64,000 nt of DNA from Clostridia bacterium (GCA_025997215.1 BNUH01000001.1:1-64000); one strand, 5' to 3'. Counted from the stretch's first letter, positions 43,732-52,579 are shown. Program-made: numbers and translations. The notes: generated from the letters alone by a model not told the origin.

Positions 43732-45060
43732 TTGGCGTTTGAGGGCTTGACCGAGAAACTTCAGTCCGTCATGAAGCGTATCTCGGGCCGCGGTAAACTG
43801 TCGGAGCAGGACGTCAAGAATGCCATGCGCGAGGTTCGGCTTGCACTGCTGGAAGCCGACGTAAACTTCGTTGTCGCCAAGGATTTTGTCAAGCGCGTTA
43901 CGGATCGGTGCGTCGGCGCCGAGGTCTCCGAAAGCCTGTCTCCCGCTCAGCAGGTTATCAAGATCGTCAACGAGGAGCTGACCGCCCTGATGGGCGGCGT
44001 CTCCACACGGCTCACGTGGTCCAGTTCGCCCATCTCCGTCTACATGCTCTGCGGACTGCAAGGTGCGGGCAAGACCACATTCGCGGGTAAGCTAGCGTCA
44101 TGGATGATCAAGGAAGGCAAGAAACCCCTGCTCGTTGCGTGCGACATATACCGCCCCGCCGCGATTAAACAGCTGCAGGTGGTGGCGGATTCCGTCAAGA
44201 CGCCGCTGTTCGAGCGCGGAACGCAGGATCCTGTCGCGACCGCGCGCGAGGCTGTCACATTCGCGCGGGATAAGGGTTACGACGTGGTGATCCTCGACAC
44301 CGCCGGCCGGCTGCAGATCGACGAACCGCTGATGGATGAGCTGGCGCGGATCAAAGCCGCCATCCATCCGCAGGAGATTCTGCTGACCGTAGACGCGATG
44401 ATCGGTCAGGAATCCGTGAATGTGGCCGACACGTTCAACAAAAAGCTGGGCGTCGACGGTGTCATACTCACCAAACTGGACGGCGACACGCGCGGCGGCG
44501 CTGCGCTATCCATACGCGCCGTGACTGGGAAGCCCATCAAGTTCACCGGGTACAGCGAGAAGATGGATTCCATCGAGCCGTTCCACCCGGATCGGATGGC
44601 GTCGCGGATACTGGGTATGGGCGACATGCTATCGCTCATCGAGAAGGCGCAGGAGACATTCGACCAGCACACCGAGGCCAAGCTGGAAACCAAGCTGCGC
44701 AACGCCTCATTCACGCTGCAGGATTACCTGGAGCAGATGCAGCAGATGAAAAAGATGGGTTCGCTGGAGAGCGTGCTGGGCATGTTACCCGGCGTAGGTT
44801 CCAAGATAAAGGATCTCAAGGTCGATAACGACGCGATGAAAAAGCCGGAGGCTATCATCCGCTCGATGACGCCGGAGGAGCGCAAGAATCCCAATGTGCT
44901 CAACGCTTCCCGCCGACGCAGGATCGCGCGCGGCAGCGGCACCACCGTGCAGGATGTGAACCTGGTGATACGCAACTTTGAGAACGCCCGCTCCATGATG
45001 AAGCAGATGATGGGATCGGGCAGGTTCGGTCGCAGTAAATTGCGCTTGCCGCAATTCTGA
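43732..45060 (+). CDS. ffh: Signal recognition particle protein Ffh (SRP54)
   Basis: A 442-residue GTPase that targets nascent membrane proteins with SRP RNA. Its N domain starts 'AFEGLTEKLQSVMKRISGRG'. The G domain has 'GLQGAGKTTFAGKLA', 'DTAGRLQIDEPLM', 'TKLDGDTRGGAAL' and 'GKPIKFTGYSEKMD'. The Met-rich M domain has 'GMLPGVGSKIK' and ends 'MMKQMMGSGRFGRSKLRLPQF'. Longer starts exist (43702, ATG 43726), but TTG 43732 gives the family N-terminus and sits seven bases after GGGGAGGG. No ylxM precedes it. Confidence 0.97.
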   Translation: MAFEGLTEKLQSVMKRISGRGKLSEQDVKNAMREVRLALLEADVNFVVAKDFVKRVTDRCVGAEVSESLSPAQQVIKIVNEELTALMGGVSTRLTWSSSPISVYMLCGLQGAGKTTFAGKLASWMIKEGKKPLLVACDIYRPAAIKQLQVVADSVKTPLFERGTQDPVATAREAVTFARDKGYDVVILDTAGRLQIDEPLMDELARIKAAIHPQEILLTVDAMIGQESVNVADTFNKKLGVDGVILTKLDGDTRGGAALSIRAVTGKPIKFTGYSEKMDSIEPFHPDRMASRILGMGDMLSLIEKAQETFDQHTEAKLETKLRNASFTLQDYLEQMQQMKKMGSLESVLGMLPGVGSKIKDLKVDNDAMKKPEAIIRSMTPEERKNPNVLNASRRRRIARGSGTTVQDVNLVIRNFENARSMMKQMMGSGRFGRSKLRLPQF

Positions 45061-45078
45061 TAAGGAGGAATTATCTCA

Positions 45079-45366
45079 ATGGTAAAGATCCGCTTAAAGA
45101 GGATCGGTATGAAGAAGCACCCATTCTACCGCGTGGTCGTGACCGATGGACGCAACCCGCGCGATGGCCGGTTCATCGAGGAGATCGGCTACTACGACCC
45201 GATGCAGCAGCCCGCCGTCGTGAAGATTGACGCTGATAAGGCGACGGATTGGATCAAGAATGGCGCGCAACCCACCGAGGTAGCACGCATTCTGCTCAAG
45301 AAGGTAGGAGTGGTGGCAGGAAAGTCGGCGCAGCCCAAGCCCGTGGTGAAAGCTGCGGAGGCTTAA
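45079..45366 (+). CDS. rpsP: 30S ribosomal protein S16
   Basis: A 95-residue protein: '[20 protein letters not shown]' and '[15 protein letters not shown]' are invariant S16 features. TAAGGAGG precedes the ATG. It lies between ffh and khpA, the usual Firmicute order. Confidence 0.98.
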   Translation: MVKIRLKRIGMKKHPFYRVVVTDGRNPRDGRFIEEIGYYDPMQQPAVVKIDADKATDWIKNGAQPTEVARILLKKVGVVAGKSAQPKPVVKAAEA

Positions 45367-45369
45367 TCC

Positions 45370-45597
45370 ATGTCGGATTTGTTGGGATACATCGCCCGCT
45401 CGCTGGTCACTCATCCAGACGACGTGTCGATCAAGGAGACATCGGGCGCGGACTCGGTTATCCTTGAATTACACGTGCACCCGGACGACATGGGCAAGGT
45501 TATCGGCAAGCAGGGCCGCATCGCCAAGGCTATCCGTGCTGTCGTGAAGGCCTCGACGCTGAAAAACCCGCTGCCCGTATTCGTCGAGATCGTCTGA
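45370..45597 (+). CDS. khpA: KH-domain RNA-binding protein KhpA (YlqC)
   Basis: A 75-residue single KH domain: 'LELHVHPDDMGKVIGKQGRI' contains the GxxG loop (GKQG). KhpA binds RNA, often as a dimer with KhpB/Jag, and affects cell division and elongation. It starts three bases after the rpsP stop. Confidence 0.95.
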   Translation: MSDLLGYIARSLVTHPDDVSIKETSGADSVILELHVHPDDMGKVIGKQGRIAKAIRAVVKASTLKNPLPVFVEIV

Positions 45598-45612
45598 AAC
45601 GGCGGCTGACAC

Positions 45613-46179
45613 ATGCCGTCGAATGGGGAGCCGCAGCGGGATTCCAATCTAACGCCATACCTGGCGGTAGGCCGTGTTTCGCGTGCCCACGGCATCCGAG
45701 GGCAGGTGCGCATTGAACCGTGTACGGATGATCCGGCGCGGTTTGGGATTCTGACGGTCGTTTTCCTGAAAGTGGGCGACGAGTATCAGCCTCGATGCGT
45801 AACGTCCGCGCAGGTGAGCGGTTCGATCGTTCGCCTGGCGTTGGAGGGCGTGACGGATCGCGACCAGGCTGAAGCGCTGCGCGGGCAGTGGCTTTATGTG
45901 GATCGCGCGAACGCCTTCAAAAACGATCCCGGCGCGGAATTCATATGCGATATCATCGGCTGCGAAGTCTACGACTCGCAGGGGGAATTCATAGGTACGG
46001 TGCGGGACGTTCTACAGCCAGGCGGGAACGATGTCTACGAGATCGAGACCGCGAACGGGCTGGCGATGGTGCCCGCGCTTGCGCATGTCGTGACTGCGGT
46101 GGACATTGCGGCCAGGCGGATCACGATCGACCGCGAGCGCATGCTGGAGACGTCGGTATTCGAGAATCATGCGGATTAA
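45613..46179 (+). CDS. rimM: Ribosome maturation factor RimM
   Basis: A 188-residue protein that binds S19 and aids 30S assembly. 'LAVGRVSRAHGIRGQVRIEP' is the N-terminal RimM domain. 'RDQAEALRGQWLYVDR' and the PRC-barrel part 'DIIGCEVYDSQGEFIGTVRD' follow, ending in 'PALAHVVTAVDIAARRI'. Its end overlaps the start of trmD by 11 bases, so the two are coupled. Confidence 0.95.
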   Translation: MPSNGEPQRDSNLTPYLAVGRVSRAHGIRGQVRIEPCTDDPARFGILTVVFLKVGDEYQPRCVTSAQVSGSIVRLALEGVTDRDQAEALRGQWLYVDRANAFKNDPGAEFICDIIGCEVYDSQGEFIGTVRDVLQPGGNDVYEIETANGLAMVPALAHVVTAVDIAARRITIDRERMLETSVFENHAD

Positions 46180-46912
46180 AATACTGACCATATTCCCGGA
46201 AATGCTCGCGCCATTACAGTCCAGCATCGTTGGCCGCGCGGCGCGGTCGGGGCTGTTGGATATCCAAGCGATCGATATACGGTCATTCTCAAAGGATAAG
46301 CACCATAAGACGGACGACTGTGCGTTTGGCGGCGGGCCGGGTTTGGTTATGACCGCACAACCTATTATGGATGCCATGGCTTTTGCGACGCAGCCGCCGT
46401 ATGATCCGGATCATGGGCTGCGCGTTTCGTTGTCGCCGCGCGGAACCGTGTTAAGTCAGCGTATAGTCGAACGATTATCAAGGTATAATGATATTGTGCT
46501 TTTGTGCGGACATTATGAGGGCGTGGATCAGCGCGCGCTGGATGCGTGTATCGATGAGGAACTCTCTATCGGTGATTACATCCTAACGGGCGGCGAACCT
46601 GCGGCGGTGGTGCTGGTGGACGCCGTGTCGCGGCTGGTGCCCGGCGTGCTGGGTTGCGCGGATTCGGCGCGGGACGAGAGTTTTTCCAATCAAGGATTGC
46701 TGGAGTATCCGCAGTACACACGCCCTCGCCTGGTCAATGGACAGGCGGTGCCGGACGTACTCATCAGCGGCGACCACGCAAGGATAGTCAAATGGAAGCG
46801 CGAGCAAGCGCTGCGTCTCACATGGGAGCGGCGGCCTGAATTACTGAAGCATGCGGTGTTGACGGATAACGAGCGCGCGATGATTGTTATCTGGAACACT
46901 ACGGAACACTAG
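46169..46912 (+). CDS. trmD: tRNA (guanine-37-N1) methyltransferase
   Basis: A 247-residue SPOUT methyltransferase: 'MRIKILTIFPEMLAPLQSSI', 'DDCAFGGGPGLVMTAQPIM', the knot region 'LLCGHYEGVDQRALD' and 'ELSIGDYILTGGEPAAVVLV', with 'LLEYPQYTRP' later. It methylates G37 to keep the reading frame. ATG 46169 lies in the tail of rimM. rplS, which usually follows, is absent; a TraX-like gene is next. Confidence 0.97.
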   Translation: MRIKILTIFPEMLAPLQSSIVGRAARSGLLDIQAIDIRSFSKDKHHKTDDCAFGGGPGLVMTAQPIMDAMAFATQPPYDPDHGLRVSLSPRGTVLSQRIVERLSRYNDIVLLCGHYEGVDQRALDACIDEELSIGDYILTGGEPAAVVLVDAVSRLVPGVLGCADSARDESFSNQGLLEYPQYTRPRLVNGQAVPDVLISGDHARIVKWKREQALRLTWERRPELLKHAVLTDNERAMIVIWNTTEH

Positions 46913-46931
46913 CGCAAATTAGGAGGACTCC

Positions 46932-47804
46932 ATGCAATTAACACAAGAAAAGACACATGACAAGAAAGACGGACTATTCGGCATTGGTTTCAGCGGCAGC
47001 ACGCTGAAGTATTTCGCGGCGGCGCTGATGGTGTGCGACCACCTGAGCCAATTCTTCTTTCCACACGCGCTGTGGCTGAAGATGCTGGGGCGGCTGGTCG
47101 CGCCGATATTCCTGTACATGCTCGCCGAAGGGTTCTACTACACGCGCAATCGCCGCCGCTACATCCTGCAGTTGCTCGCAGGCTCGCTGATTATGTTCAC
47201 TATCAACCAAGTGCTGGACAATAATTTGCGGTTTGCGGACTTTGAAACGGCACCCGCATTGATCAACAATATATTCGGCACCATGTTCATATCGGCGCTG
47301 CTGATGTGGCCCGTCGATATGGTAATGAAGGGCATAAAGGCGAGAGACCCGCGCAAGACCGCCGTTGGGATTGTAATAGTTCTTGCAATAGTACTAATGT
47401 CATTGCTGATGGCCAGCATCCTCGTCGCGTCGATGGATCGGTATTTTGAAGGCAGCGGTTCCGCGTTCACATTTTACGCACTTGTCGGTTTTCCTACGCT
47501 GTTTAATTGTGAGGGCGGCTTCCTCCTCGTGATTCTGGCCGTACTGTTCTACATATTCCGCGGCAACAAATTGGGGCAGATGCTGTCGCTGGCCGCGCTG
47601 AGCATATTACACTTTGTGCCAATGCTTTTTGCGGGCGGGCCGACGTTCGACATTCAGTGGTTGGAATGCTTCGCCATAATACCGCTGCTGATGTACAACG
47701 GCAAGCGCGGCAGGGGCGGCGCGTTCAGCAAGTGGTTTTTCTACATATTCTACCCGGGGCATATATATCTGTTTTTCTTTATCGCATGGCTGATCGGGCG
47801 GTAA
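46932..47804 (+). CDS. TraX-family membrane protein
   Basis: A 290-residue membrane protein with about eight helices. 'STLKYFAAALMVCDHLSQFF' at the N-terminus, 'LGRLVAPIFLYMLAEGFYYT' and the C-terminal 'KWFFYIFYPGHIYLFFFIAW' are typical of the TraX family, named for the acetyltransferase of F-pilin but widespread in Firmicutes on chromosomes. Its substrate is unknown here. TTAGGAGG precedes the ATG, 19 bases after trmD, so it probably joins that operon. Confidence 0.88.
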   Translation: MQLTQEKTHDKKDGLFGIGFSGSTLKYFAAALMVCDHLSQFFFPHALWLKMLGRLVAPIFLYMLAEGFYYTRNRRRYILQLLAGSLIMFTINQVLDNNLRFADFETAPALINNIFGTMFISALLMWPVDMVMKGIKARDPRKTAVGIVIVLAIVLMSLLMASILVASMDRYFEGSGSAFTFYALVGFPTLFNCEGGFLLVILAVLFYIFRGNKLGQMLSLAALSILHFVPMLFAGGPTFDIQWLECFAIIPLLMYNGKRGRGGAFSKWFFYIFYPGHIYLFFFIAWLIGR

Positions 47805-47849
47805 ATAAGGGCCAGAATCGGCGATTCTTCCGGGAATAAGCGGCGCATG

Positions 47850-47861
47850 ACAAACGTTTGT
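47850..47861. promoter_or_regulatory. 12-base palindrome ahead of the secreted-protein gene
   Basis: ACAAACGTTTGT is a perfect palindrome about 57 bases before the start of the next gene. It resembles LacI-type operators in style only. A second small inverted repeat (AGAATCG/CGATTCT, 47812-47826) lies between it and the TraX-like gene. Confidence 0.3.
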
Positions 47862-47917
47862 ATGGCGTATAGTGCGTCATACTGTTCCTGTTCCCGTTAC
47901 GAAAGGGGTTCTGCCGA

Positions 47918-49642
47918 ATGCTGAAGTTCCGATTTATAGTCAACCAACACGCAAACCGCCGCTTGGCCGCACTGCTCGCTCTGCTTATAACCACGCTGGC
48001 ATTCGTCCCCGTCGGATTGGCTGCAGGCGCAGTCAGCGCCAACGGGGTTTGGACGGACGCCGCGTTCCTGCAGACGTACGGTGTAACGCCGTGGGAATTC
48101 CGCCCAGCGAACCCCGCGCCGCGCACCGCGCTGCTGATCCTTGGTGGCGACAACCAGTACAAACCCAATAGCGGCACGGTTGCGGAGGATCCGCAGGCCG
48201 CGTTTGACGAATTGGGATCGGAACTATCCGCCATCGTTGACGATCTGACACAACTGGCGGATGTCTCGTTAATATTCACGCAGGATCCCAACAGTGCCAG
48301 CCTATTCATAATTGTCGAACCCGTCTATCCCTATGCCGGGCAGTACGGCGGCTACCTGGACGCTTACAACTGCACGACGCTGCTGTCGGTGATCGACGCC
48401 GCGTCGGGCGACATCATAACGGTGTTATCGGCTGAATCGGATTACGGCGAGGCTATAGACGCCACGCAATTCTCGGAAGGCACGACCGTCATATGGAAAA
48501 AATTGCCGCTTCCTAGCGAATCCGCTCACATAGGGGCGTTTATCGCCGCACTTAATGATTTCTTTGAAAATGGAATCGATAATGGTTCCGTCGAACAGGT
48601 ACTGCAGGAAACAACCGAACCGACGGCTGTTCCAGACGAACCAGCTCCAAACGACGTGCCAACTCCCACCGACGAACCGCCCATTCCGGATGCAACGCCT
48701 GAACCCACCGCCGAGCCGGAGCCAACCGCGACACCCGCGCCGCAGTCATTCCAGCCGACAGTTCTGGGTACGGAAGGCGCGTTGCAATTCCTCGGCGACG
48801 AGGCGTTGAACAAGCTGTATGCGTATCTGGCGGGCGGCAAGACTATAACTCGCGGCAGTTCAGGGGATTACGCCAAAACCTTCCAGTCGATACTCATCAG
48901 CCGTGGCGCAGAGATCAAGGCCGACGGTCAGGTGGGTTCCAAGACTATCGAGGCATATCAAGCGGTGTATCTGGCCGCGCTGGGCCAGCCGGCCAGCGAA
49001 ATATTCGACGCGCAAGCATTTGAACAGTTGTTGATGGCGATGGTTGCCGACCGTGATGCCGCCGCCGCGCGCGCGCTGTATCCGGAGGCCGATCCGCAGC
49101 GTATCGATTGGTTGTACGCAAACGGATTGTACAACAGGCAGCTATTCTATTCGGCATATAAGTTATACTCATCGTTGGATGGATTCACCGACAGCACGGC
49201 AAGCGCGGCGGCTTGCGCCCAGCCGTGGCCATCGAGTGGGCTGCTGGAACGCGCGAGTGCATACCGCAGCACCCAGGCCGAGCTGACTGTTGTAACTACC
49301 CGCCCCGACGACACGGCCTCGCTGGTCAGGATTTATGCGACGGACGGCACGCTTGCAGTGTCGCTGTTCCTGGCAGGGTCGACAAAATATGCGCTGGGCA
49401 TTGCGCCGGGCAGTTACATCGTGCAGGTTGGGATGGGCAAGGCGTGGTATGGCGTCACGGAGGCGTTTGGCGCGGATGATGGCGCGCAGTATTCGATGCT
49501 GGTATTCAGCGGCGGCGGTTCGCTTATGAATATAGAACAGGGTAAGCAGCATACGTTGAGTCTGCTCATCGATGAATTATCCGGCAACGCCATTCCGGTC
49601 AACGTGTCGAATATATCCTGGGACGCGTTCGCAGGAAAATAA
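47918..49642 (+). CDS. Secreted protein with Pro/Thr linker and peptidoglycan-binding-like domain
   Basis: A 574-residue exported protein of unknown role. A signal peptide ('LAALLALLITTLAFVPVGLAAGA', cleavage near residue 40) is followed by a domain of about 180 residues with no family I recognise. Next comes a Pro/Thr/Glu-rich linker at about 228-280 (PTPTDEPP, PEPTAEPEPTATPAP). Then 'KTITRGSSGDYAKTFQSILI' and 'ADGQVGSKTIEAYQAV' match the PG_binding_1 repeat pattern, and a C-terminal beta-rich region ends near 574. It may be a cell-wall-associated surface protein. The same style of linker occurs in SpoIIP. Confidence 0.72.
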   Translation: MLKFRFIVNQHANRRLAALLALLITTLAFVPVGLAAGAVSANGVWTDAAFLQTYGVTPWEFRPANPAPRTALLILGGDNQYKPNSGTVAEDPQAAFDELGSELSAIVDDLTQLADVSLIFTQDPNSASLFIIVEPVYPYAGQYGGYLDAYNCTTLLSVIDAASGDIITVLSAESDYGEAIDATQFSEGTTVIWKKLPLPSESAHIGAFIAALNDFFENGIDNGSVEQVLQETTEPTAVPDEPAPNDVPTPTDEPPIPDATPEPTAEPEPTATPAPQSFQPTVLGTEGALQFLGDEALNKLYAYLAGGKTITRGSSGDYAKTFQSILISRGAEIKADGQVGSKTIEAYQAVYLAALGQPASEIFDAQAFEQLLMAMVADRDAAAARALYPEADPQRIDWLYANGLYNRQLFYSAYKLYSSLDGFTDSTASAAACAQPWPSSGLLERASAYRSTQAELTVVTTRPDDTASLVRIYATDGTLAVSLFLAGSTKYALGIAPGSYIVQVGMGKAWYGVTEAFGADDGAQYSMLVFSGGGSLMNIEQGKQHTLSLLIDELSGNAIPVNVSNISWDAFAGK

Positions 49643-49657
49643 TTATTCCAACAAACT

Positions 49658-51040
49658 TTACTTCCCGCTGCTCCCTAGCATCCCAGCGCCGCGTTGGGAT
49701 GCTATTGTTAATAATTCGTCCGCGTTAACCTCGACAACTTCCGCAGTCGGCACCGGCAGCACCACCGCCTGACAGACCGCCTTCTCGATGGGCAGGACGA
49801 TGCAACCCTCGGCTGTATTAGCCAACTCATGGCGTTGAGCTTCATTGGCGAATACGACCGCAACCGGATTGTGGTTGGTCATCGCGACCATCCATTCGCC
49901 GCGAAAGCCGCTATCTATCACGCCCGCGCGGATCGCAATGCCCTTCGCCCCCAGTGAGCCGCGCTCCTGCAGCTGCAGATACCAGTCGGGTTCAAAGGCG
50001 CTGATAATCCCCGTCGGGATAAGCCGTGTCGCGCCGGGTTCTAGGCGCAGGGCCTCGCCATCCTGTGCGGCGTAAATATCCCACCCGGCATCCTCGCCGC
50101 GCTTGGATGGGATCGTCGCGCCCGGCCGCAGCTTCGCGAACCGCAATGTAACCATATCCGCGTTCCTCCCATATGAATCGGTGAATTTATGCAGCTTACC
50201 GTCCTGGATGTAGCCGGGCAGCGTGTTCAAATTCACCTGATGCACGGCCTTGAATATGCACTGCTCGACGGCAGGATGGGTCTGCTTGATCTGCGCGATG
50301 AGGCGTTTGGTTTCGCCGCGCTTGGTCGCGTTGTGGTTGGAAGGGGTTAATGGATCGATGGGGCAGTCGTTCAGCGGACAGCCGCAGCGCAGGAATGTCA
50401 AGCCATAACGCTCACGCCACGCGAGGACGTCCTTCTCTTTAACCAGATAAAGCGGCCGTATCAGCTCCATGCCGGGGAAGTTTTTGCTGTGCAGTTTGGG
50501 CATCATGGTCTGAACCTGCGCGCCGTACAGCAGACCCATCAGCACGGTCTCGACCGCGTCGTTGTAGTGGTGCGCGAGGGCGATCTTGTTACACCCCAGG
50601 TTCTGCGCCTCCTTGTATAAGTGGCCGCGTCGCATGCGCGCGCACAGGTAGCAGTGGCCCGGCCCGGCTTTCTGCACCACTTCAAAAAGGTCTGTGTTGA
50701 AGATGTGCAGCGGGAGATTGAGCCGAGCGGCGTTGGCTTCCAGCCGCGCTCGATCCTCGGGCGTGTACCCTGGATCCATCGTAATGTACTGGACTGTGAA
50801 CGGTATGGCGGTGACGCGTTCCAGCATGCCCATCAATACTGCGAGCAGGTTGGAATCCTTGCCGCCGGATACGCAAACCGCAATACGGTCATTGGGTTGG
50901 ATTAATTGATAATCCCGTATGGCGTGCATGAACGGCGTCCACAATTCTTTGCGCCGCGACTTAAAGATATCCCGCTCCATTACAGCGCGATCCGATAGGC
51001 GTTCCACTGCCGCAGTTTCGTTTACATCCATATCATTCAT
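49658..51040 (-). CDS. Fusion of TtcA-like tRNA-thiolation ATPase and dUTPase
   Basis: One 460-residue frame with two domains. Residues 1-295 are a TtcA/TilS-type PP-loop protein: 'VCVSGGKDSNLLAVLMG' (PP-loop at 58-63), C130-x2-C133 in 'GHCYLCARMRR', 'ALAHHYNDAVETVL', and later Cys at 219, 221 and 226; TtcA thiolates C32 of tRNA using an iron-sulfur cluster. Residues 296-460 are a trimeric dUTPase carrying all five motifs: 'AGWDIYAA', 'ERGSLGAKG', 'GVIDSGFRG', 'EKAVCQAVV' and 'RGAGMLGSSGK'. A loop between motifs 3 and 4 is longer than usual. No stop separates the domains, yet a GGGAGG and ATG lie at the junction. Confidence 0.9.
   Translation of the reverse strand: MNDMDVNETAAVERLSDRAVMERDIFKSRRKELWTPFMHAIRDYQLIQPNDRIAVCVSGGKDSNLLAVLMGMLERVTAIPFTVQYITMDPGYTPEDRARLEANAARLNLPLHIFNTDLFEVVQKAGPGHCYLCARMRRGHLYKEAQNLGCNKIALAHHYNDAVETVLMGLLYGAQVQTMMPKLHSKNFPGMELIRPLYLVKEKDVLAWRERYGLTFLRCGCPLNDCPIDPLTPSNHNATKRGETKRLIAQIKQTHPAVEQCIFKAVHQVNLNTLPGYIQDGKLHKFTDSYGRNADMVTLRFAKLRPGATIPSKRGEDAGWDIYAAQDGEALRLEPGATRLIPTGIISAFEPDWYLQLQERGSLGAKGIAIRAGVIDSGFRGEWMVAMTNHNPVAVVFANEAQRHELANTAEGCIVLPIEKAVCQAVVLPVPTAEVVEVNADELLTIASQRGAGMLGSSGK
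50153..50170 (-). promoter_or_regulatory. Internal ribosome binding site and ATG at the TtcA-dUTPase junction
   Basis: On the minus strand GGGAGG (50170-50165) is followed nine bases later by ATG (50155-50153), exactly where the dUTPase domain begins ('MVTLRFAKLRPG'). Internal initiation would give a 165-residue free dUTPase (50155 to 49658) in addition to the fusion. Confidence 0.7.
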
Positions 51041-51055
51041 ACTTAACCATAACCT

Positions 51056-51571
51056 TCACCACTCCACGCCCTCGCGGGCGGGTAGGCTTTTGTCGTCGAA
51101 CGGATGGCGGCGGCTGACAACCTCACTGACATAATCCGCACGCTCGATGAACGACACCGGTGCATTTCGACCCGTTACGATAGTCTCGCCGTGCTGGAGC
51201 GCGGCCGTGATCAGCCGATGCGCGGCGCACTCCGTCACCAACCCCAGATGGGTGGCGATGGCCAGCTCGTCCAGAATGATCGTTTGGGGTTTTTCCTTGT
51301 CGATTAGCGCGATGAGCCGCTCGATGTCGGCGGCTATCAGGCGTGAGGCTTCGGCCAATTCATCCTGATCCATCTGAAATGTGAACTTATCCAAACATGT
51401 CGAATCGAATATTATGGCGCTTGTCCCCCGCAGCGCTTGCAGCTCGCCCGTCCTGCCGTCCTTCATGAATTGAGCGATCAGCAGTTTGTGACAATGACCC
51501 AGAGCGCGCAAGGCCATGCCCATCGCAGCGGTCGTCTTGCCCTTGCCCTCGCCATAATATAGATGAAACAT
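51056..51571 (-). CDS. cobO: Cob(I)alamin adenosyltransferase (CobO/BtuR type)
   Basis: A 171-residue enzyme that makes adenosylcobalamin. 'YYGEGKGKTTAAMGMALRAL' is the P-loop, followed by 'LLIAQFMKDGRTGELQAL' and the Walker B-like 'TIILDELAIATHLGL'. The length is normal. The frame can start at GTG 51574 or ATG 51571; AAGGG spacing favours the ATG, which shares bases with the stop of the upstream acyltransferase gene. No other B12 genes are in the window, so it probably serves salvage. Confidence 0.9.
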   Translation of the reverse strand: MFHLYYGEGKGKTTAAMGMALRALGHCHKLLIAQFMKDGRTGELQALRGTSAIIFDSTCLDKFTFQMDQDELAEASRLIAADIERLIALIDKEKPQTIILDELAIATHLGLVTECAAHRLITAALQHGETIVTGRNAPVSFIERADYVSEVVSRRHPFDDKSLPAREGVEW

Positions 51572-52308
51572 CACTTACACCCTTCGGCCAGCGCGTTAAC
51601 CGCGTCGCGGATTTTGACGTATACGGCGTCCATGTGATCGCGCATATCCCCATCCGGGAACAGCACCGGCTCGCCCACCTTCAGCGTCTGCACCTTGATA
51701 TCATAGTATAACGGTATAAACGGCAGGTGTTTCCCCGTCTTATCCCAGTATGCGCGCTCCAGCAATAGGAATCCCCTGTACATATCGCCCAGCAGTGCGT
51801 CGTCGCTGTCATAATTTACATCGGGATAAATAATTATCGACTCATCCCGCAGCAGTATATCCGTGCTCACGCGCATCGTCTTGATGCTCTGCAGGGATTT
51901 GCGGTAGACGGGCACCGCGTACATGGAGCGCATCAGCAGCGACACGGGGAACGATATAAGCCACGCCAACGTATAAGCCAGCGGCTTAGGCCAGCCGAAC
52001 CGCTGGGAGAACGTGTAGCCGCCGAAGTGTTTCGTCAGCGTGCCGCTGTTGAAGAACGCCGCCAACGCCCATGGGTGGATGGGCGTGGGCGTCCAGGCCA
52101 TGGTCGCGATCGGGCCGCGCATATTCATATGGTGACAAACAAAAACCGCAGGTTCCAGGAACGCCTCGCGAGGCGGCGCTGAAACCTTTGGCCCGAAAAC
52201 CCGCACGATAGCGCGGATAAACTTAAAAAACATCCCCTGGAAGCTGGAGGCCGAGCCAAACCGTTCCTTGGATTTGGCCCGCATTGTGGAATACTCTTGG
52301 ACTGCCAA
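51571..52308 (-). CDS. PlsC-like acyltransferase family protein
   Basis: A 245-residue protein with one or two hydrophobic stretches (near residues 120-140). 'VFVCHHMNMRGPIATM' occupies the place of the acyltransferase motif HX4D, but the Asp is missing. 'SIIIYPDVNYDSDD' may correspond to the second motif (FPEG) and 'LPFIPLYYDIKV' to the last. I read it as a diverged lysophospholipid acyltransferase-like protein that may have lost or changed its activity. The TTG start at 52308 is supported by GAGGTGAGG just upstream; ATG 52284 lacks such a site. It is coupled to cobO. Confidence 0.55.
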   Translation of the reverse strand: MAVQEYSTMRAKSKERFGSASSFQGMFFKFIRAIVRVFGPKVSAPPREAFLEPAVFVCHHMNMRGPIATMAWTPTPIHPWALAAFFNSGTLTKHFGGYTFSQRFGWPKPLAYTLAWLISFPVSLLMRSMYAVPVYRKSLQSIKTMRVSTDILLRDESIIIYPDVNYDSDDALLGDMYRGFLLLERAYWDKTGKHLPFIPLYYDIKVQTLKVGEPVLFPDGDMRDHMDAVYVKIRDAVNALAEGCK

Positions 52309-52550
52309 GCGACCTCACCTCATCAGTGGTTCTCGCGTTCCCATTCTACCCAATCATACGCCGACAGTCAAGGCCGAGTGAATGTACGGAGCGTAAACAA
52401 TGTGGCATTTCACTCTCAGTCCACGTCCGAAAACAGCAAATATTGACGCCTATTGAGAGGAAAAAGTTCCGCCATCGACACCGGAATTCCACTCTAATTC
52501 TGGAAATATCCCCCACAAAGGCCGAATGTAGAGCCTCAAATTATTCCCTC

Positions 52551-52579
52551 TTTACCACCCGCAAACATTGTGGTATACT
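52551..52579 (+). promoter_or_regulatory. Promoter of the small membrane protein gene
   Basis: TTTACC (52551-52556), 17 bases and TATACT (52574-52579) with TGG just ahead, an extended -10. The rest of the 325-base gap 52309-52633 shows no gene; it is more AT-rich than the coding regions around it. Confidence 0.6.

Noticed and set aside
51572..51640. Cobalamin riboswitch before cobO
   Set aside because: The gene directly overlaps the upstream gene, leaving no leader, and no B12-box was seen before 52308.
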